Assembly: GCA_018057825.1 (NCBI GenBank)
Contig: JAGPCY010000003.1
Coordinates: 238,415-302,414 of the forward strand
Origin: Kofleriaceae bacterium
GTDB taxonomy: Bacteria; Myxococcota_A; Polyangia; Haliangiales; Haliangiaceae
DNA: 64,000 nt
Direction of reading: 5' to 3'
Shown here in pieces: positions 61,540 to 64,000 of the stretch (its first letter is position 1; each line of letters starts with the position of its first letter). A model generated the notes under the pieces. It saw nothing but the letters and a program-made list of their open reading frames with translations. It was not told where the DNA came from and did not search any database. Made by a program: the position numbers and the translations under genes.

Positions 61540-62052
61540 TCACGGGCAACCGTGGACCGAACACGCGCCGAGGTCGCTGCAGCCGTGGACGTTGCAGCTC
61601 CCGCGCGGGCCGTCCCAGCAGCCGTGGACGTTGCAGCCGCCGCCGGCCTTCCAGCAGCCGTGGACGTTGCAGCCGCCGCCGGCCTCAGGGTCGAAGCCCA
61701 GGACCGTCGGCAGCTCGTCGATCGCGACGCACACCTGGCGCGGCCGCGGCGCCTTGCCGCGCGGGCAGCCGTGGACCGTGCAGGTGCCGAGGTCGCTGCA
61801 GCCGTGGACGTTGCAGCTCCCGCGCGGGCCGTCCCAGCAGCCGTGGACGTTGCAGCCGCCGTCGTTCTTCCAGCAGCCGTGGACGTTGCACCCGCGCTCG
61901 CCGACCGCGCGCCAGCACGCCCGGTCCTCGACGTAGCGGATGGCGTCGACGGTCACCGGCAGGGGCACCTTCGGCCGGGCCCGGGCGACCCCGGCGGCGG
62001 CGGACAAGGCGACGAGGAGCGCGAGGACGGGCAGAGCGAGGCGGGCCGACAC
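61540..62052 (-). CDS. Secreted protein with eight C-x-V-H-G-C motifs
   Basis: A 170-residue protein starting at the GTG at 62052, which gives an ideal signal peptide (about 1-24, MSARLALPVLALLVALSAAA onward). A longer frame from a GTG at 62121 is possible but would bury it. The mature part has eight copies of C-N/T/S-V-H-G-C in two four-copy blocks. The order in each block is GCNVHGCW, GCNVHGCW, SCNVHGCS, [TA]C[TS]VHGCP, spaced 11-13 residues. Each unit holds two Cys and a His in a C-x2-H-x-C order. A short linker (VCVAIDELPTVLGF) separates the blocks. Metal binding or disulfide staples are plausible. I know no named family. Confidence 0.7.
   Translation of the reverse strand: MSARLALPVLALLVALSAAAGVARARPKVPLPVTVDAIRYVEDRACWRAVGERGCNVHGCWKNDGGCNVHGCWDGPRGSCNVHGCSDLGTCTVHGCPRGKAPRPRQVCVAIDELPTVLGFDPEAGGGCNVHGCWKAGGGCNVHGCWDGPRGSCNVHGCSDLGACSVHGCP
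61567..61891 (-). repeat. 219-bp offset internal duplication in the C-x-V-H-G-C gene
   Basis: The segment 61567-61672 is repeated almost base-for-base at 61786-61891, an offset of 219 bases (73 codons). It encodes the second four-motif block as a copy of the first. The near-identity at synonymous positions points to a recent in-frame duplication or to gene conversion between the blocks. Confidence 0.85.
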
Positions 62053-62127
62053 GGGAGGCAGTACGCGCCAGCCCGCGGTTTGTTCTATCCGCGGCGGCGG
62101 CTCGGCCTGACAGCTCCTCACCGCGAC

Positions 62128-63216
62128 TCAGCGCAACGTCACGCGCGCCAGCCGCACGTCGCCGCGGAAGGCCTCGGTCGGCCGCGAGTAGCTGATCACG
62201 ATCGACCGCCCGTCGGCCGACCGCAGGGCGGTGTGCTCGACGATCGCGTAGTTGTAGGCGTCAGCGCCGGTCGGCGCGTACAGGCCAGTCGAGCCATCGG
62301 CGCTCGCGGGCAGCTCGGTGGGCGCGCTCCACGGCCCTTCGATCCGGTCGGCGGTGCGGAGCTGGACCGCGCTGTCGAGAGGGCGGCCGGTGATCGCGAG
62401 GTATTGGCCGAGCCACGGGTTCCACGACAACGTCGGCACGCCGCCGCCGCCGGTCAGGACCACCGCCGCCCGGGTCACGTCGGGCTGCCAGGCCGCGCCG
62501 TCGAAGAACTGGTAGGCCGCGCGGTTGCCGGCCTCGGCGACCGGCGCCCGCGCCAGCTTGCAGTCGACGCTCAGGAACGCCGGCGCGCACGCGACCGCGT
62601 AGACCTGGCCGTCGATCACCGACTGCGGGAGGAACAGCGGCTCGGGGGGCGCGAACAGATCGCCGACGATCCGCGTCGCCACCGTGGCGTCGACGGCGAT
62701 CCGCGCGGTGCCGACCCCCTGGCTATCGAACCCCGAGCCGGCGGTGCGCTTGATCCGCTGGAACACCACCAGGCCCTCGGCGGCGCCGGTGTCGATCATC
62801 ATCCCGGGCCACAGGCCCCAGCCGTCGAGGGGCGCGGCCTGGTTCTGGGCCAGCTCGGCGGCGGTGTAGGGGATGAACTGCGCCGGGAACCCGCCGGCGT
62901 CGACCGGCTGCACCAGCGCCAGGGGCGCGTCGGGGGCGCTCCATCCCGCGGTCGCGCTCAGGACGTTCGAGTTGTCGACCGGGTTGCGGGCGCCGAGGAA
63001 GGTGTCGCCGAAGGTCCACAGCAGTCGCCCGCCCAGGGCGCCGCCCGGGCCACCGTCGCGCCCGACCACGGTCGCCGAGGGCTCGGGGAACCGGCCCAGA
63101 TCCTCGACGCGCTCGATCGCCAGCGGTCGGCTCGGCGCGTCGACGCCGGCGTCACTCGCGCCGCCGCCGCCACAGGCCCCAGCCGCGCTGGCCAACCAGA
63201 CGAACCACAGGCGCAT
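62128..63216 (-). CDS. DUF4185-like secreted lipoprotein
   Basis: A 362-residue protein with signal peptide and lipobox (GAC, Cys15). The body matches the pattern of DUF4185-type five-bladed propellers: GRLLWTFGDTFLG, NSNVLSATAGW, GWGLWPGMMIDTGAAEGLVVF, PTLSWNPWLGQYLAI and a C-terminal IVISYSRPTEAF. Such proteins resemble glycoside hydrolase propellers but often have no shown activity. It lies directly upstream of the C-x-V-H-G-C gene on the same strand, so the two are probably co-transcribed. Confidence 0.8.
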   Translation of the reverse strand: MRLWFVWLASAAGACGGGGASDAGVDAPSRPLAIERVEDLGRFPEPSATVVGRDGGPGGALGGRLLWTFGDTFLGARNPVDNSNVLSATAGWSAPDAPLALVQPVDAGGFPAQFIPYTAAELAQNQAAPLDGWGLWPGMMIDTGAAEGLVVFQRIKRTAGSGFDSQGVGTARIAVDATVATRIVGDLFAPPEPLFLPQSVIDGQVYAVACAPAFLSVDCKLARAPVAEAGNRAAYQFFDGAAWQPDVTRAAVVLTGGGGVPTLSWNPWLGQYLAITGRPLDSAVQLRTADRIEGPWSAPTELPASADGSTGLYAPTGADAYNYAIVEHTALRSADGRSIVISYSRPTEAFRGDVRLARVTLR

Positions 63217-63358
63217 CCCGTCATCCTGCCACGGCCGGCGATCGTGGGCAGCGGGTGCGCGCTGGGCAGATCGTGCTCACCGCGCTCGCGGCGGAACCGC
63301 CGCGGCGCGCCGCCGGCGCCGCTCGCGGTTGGCCCGGGCCGTGCTCATCGCCACCGCC

Positions 63359-63964
63359 ATGCGCAGCTCCCTCTTCGCTCTGTCCCTGCTCGCCACCGTC
63401 GGTCCCCTCGGATGCAAAGGTGGCGACCAGCCGTCGGCCGCCGCGGCCGGCAAGCCCGCCGCCCCCGACCAGCCCGCGGCCGGCAAGCCCGCCGCCGCGA
63501 CCGAGCCCTTCACCCTCACCGCCGAGGCGGTGATCGTCGAGGCCCAGGTCCCGAAGGGCTGGACCCGCAGCGATCTGGGCGCGGAGACCGCGTCCTTCGC
63601 CGAACCCGGCGGCGGGATCTTCAAGTCGACGATCACGATCGGCACCTCGTGCGCCGGCGCGTGCGAGACCCGCGCGACCAACGGCGCCGCCCTCGCCGAC
63701 GCGCAGCTCGCCGGCCACAAGAACGCCGGCTACACCGCCGAGGTCACCAAGACCACGCCTCTGCCCGACGGCGGCATCGAGCTCGAGTTCACGGTCACCA
63801 AGGAGGGCTGGGAGCCGATGTATCAGCTCATCCGGTACGTGCCGGCCACGGCCCTGCCGACCGGCGCGCAGTGCACCGCCATGGGCATCGGCGCCGACGC
63901 CGCGGCCGTCCGCGATCGCCTGCGCGCCTCGTGCGCGACGATGACCGTCCGCGCCAAGGCCTAG
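63359..63964 (+). CDS. Hypothetical lipoprotein
   Basis: A 201-residue protein starting at the ATG at 63359 with signal peptide and lipobox (GPLGC, Cys19). A repetitive stalk with GKPAAPDQPAAGKPAA follows. The globular part (VEAQVPKGWTRSDL to SCATMTVRAKA) resembles in pattern the lipoprotein at 36.8-37.4 kb: a beta strand near the start and a C-terminal Cys before the last strand. The two may be paralogues. The stop is directly followed by hexamer tract 7. Confidence 0.75.
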   Translation: MRSSLFALSLLATVGPLGCKGGDQPSAAAAGKPAAPDQPAAGKPAAATEPFTLTAEAVIVEAQVPKGWTRSDLGAETASFAEPGGGIFKSTITIGTSCAGACETRATNGAALADAQLAGHKNAGYTAEVTKTTPLPDGGIELEFTVTKEGWEPMYQLIRYVPATALPTGAQCTAMGIGADAAAVRDRLRASCATMTVRAKA

Positions 63965-64000
63965 CCTCGGTCTCGGTCTCGGTCTCGGTCTCGGCCTCGG
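63965..64000 (+). repeat. Degenerate hexamer tract 7, continues past the window
   Basis: CTCGGT units (last CTCGGC) begin within one base of the preceding stop codon and continue to the window edge. Orientation is sense with the upstream gene. Total length cannot be seen. Confidence 0.85.

Overview
The window is high-GC DNA from the replication-origin region of a chromosome. The gene content points to a myxobacterium-like member of Myxococcota (former Deltaproteobacteria). The signs are a Ser/Thr kinase with a zinc ribbon and a membrane anchor, an FHA-sigma54 activator, PATAN, PEGA and AgmX/PglI-type proteins, a secreted protease with a MYXO-CTERM-like tail, and many small lipoproteins. The lineage is an inference; no rRNA or other phylogenetic marker was compared. 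No tRNA, rRNA, CRISPR array or insertion sequence was recognised. LAYOUT. 1-7.1 kb: a minus-strand run of a TM-anchored receiver-PATAN-TPR protein, tsaD, rsmA and the start of mutM, then larA-like and rsmG on the plus strand. 7.3-10.8 kb: bioF-bioA-bioD on the minus strand, containing four ParB-binding parS palindromes although parA and parB are not in the window. 11.3-16.0 kb: the conserved rpmH-rnpA-yidD-yidC-jag-mnmE cluster (minus strand). 16.0-18.3 kb: DnaA-box clusters on both sides of dnaA, a probable two-part oriC. 16.6-23.1 kb: dnaA-dnaN-recF-gyrB (plus strand). The strand switch at about 16 kb is that of a replication origin. 23.1-24.0 kb: a hairpin-rich tandem repeat array, then fabH, nagZ, the kinase and envelope genes. 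31-39 kb: sigma54 activator, ohrR-ohr, amidohydrolase, ABC exporter and RecQ. 39-64 kb: mainly envelope and secreted proteins (VIT-vWA, beta-propellers, lipoproteins, AgmX-like, three-domain FKBP-like, metalloprotease) mixed with housekeeping enzymes (GDPD, prolidase, crotonase, Bcr-type exporter). HOW IT WORKS TOGETHER. The central 20 kb supplies initiation (DnaA, oriC), the clamp (DnaN), repair (RecF), topology (GyrB), segregation sites (parS), ribosome and tRNA maturation (RpmH, RnpA, RsmG, MnmE) and membrane-protein insertion (YidC, YidD, Jag). The flanks are accessory envelope functions. MOST UNUSUAL. (1) At least seven intergenic tracts are built from degenerate 6-bp units of an NCTCGG type, mostly starting right after a stop codon. 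(2) A secreted protein at 61.5-62.05 kb consists largely of eight C-x-V-H-G-C motifs and was duplicated internally. (3) parS sites lie inside the biotin operon, one of them forming the bioA/bioD stop-start junction.
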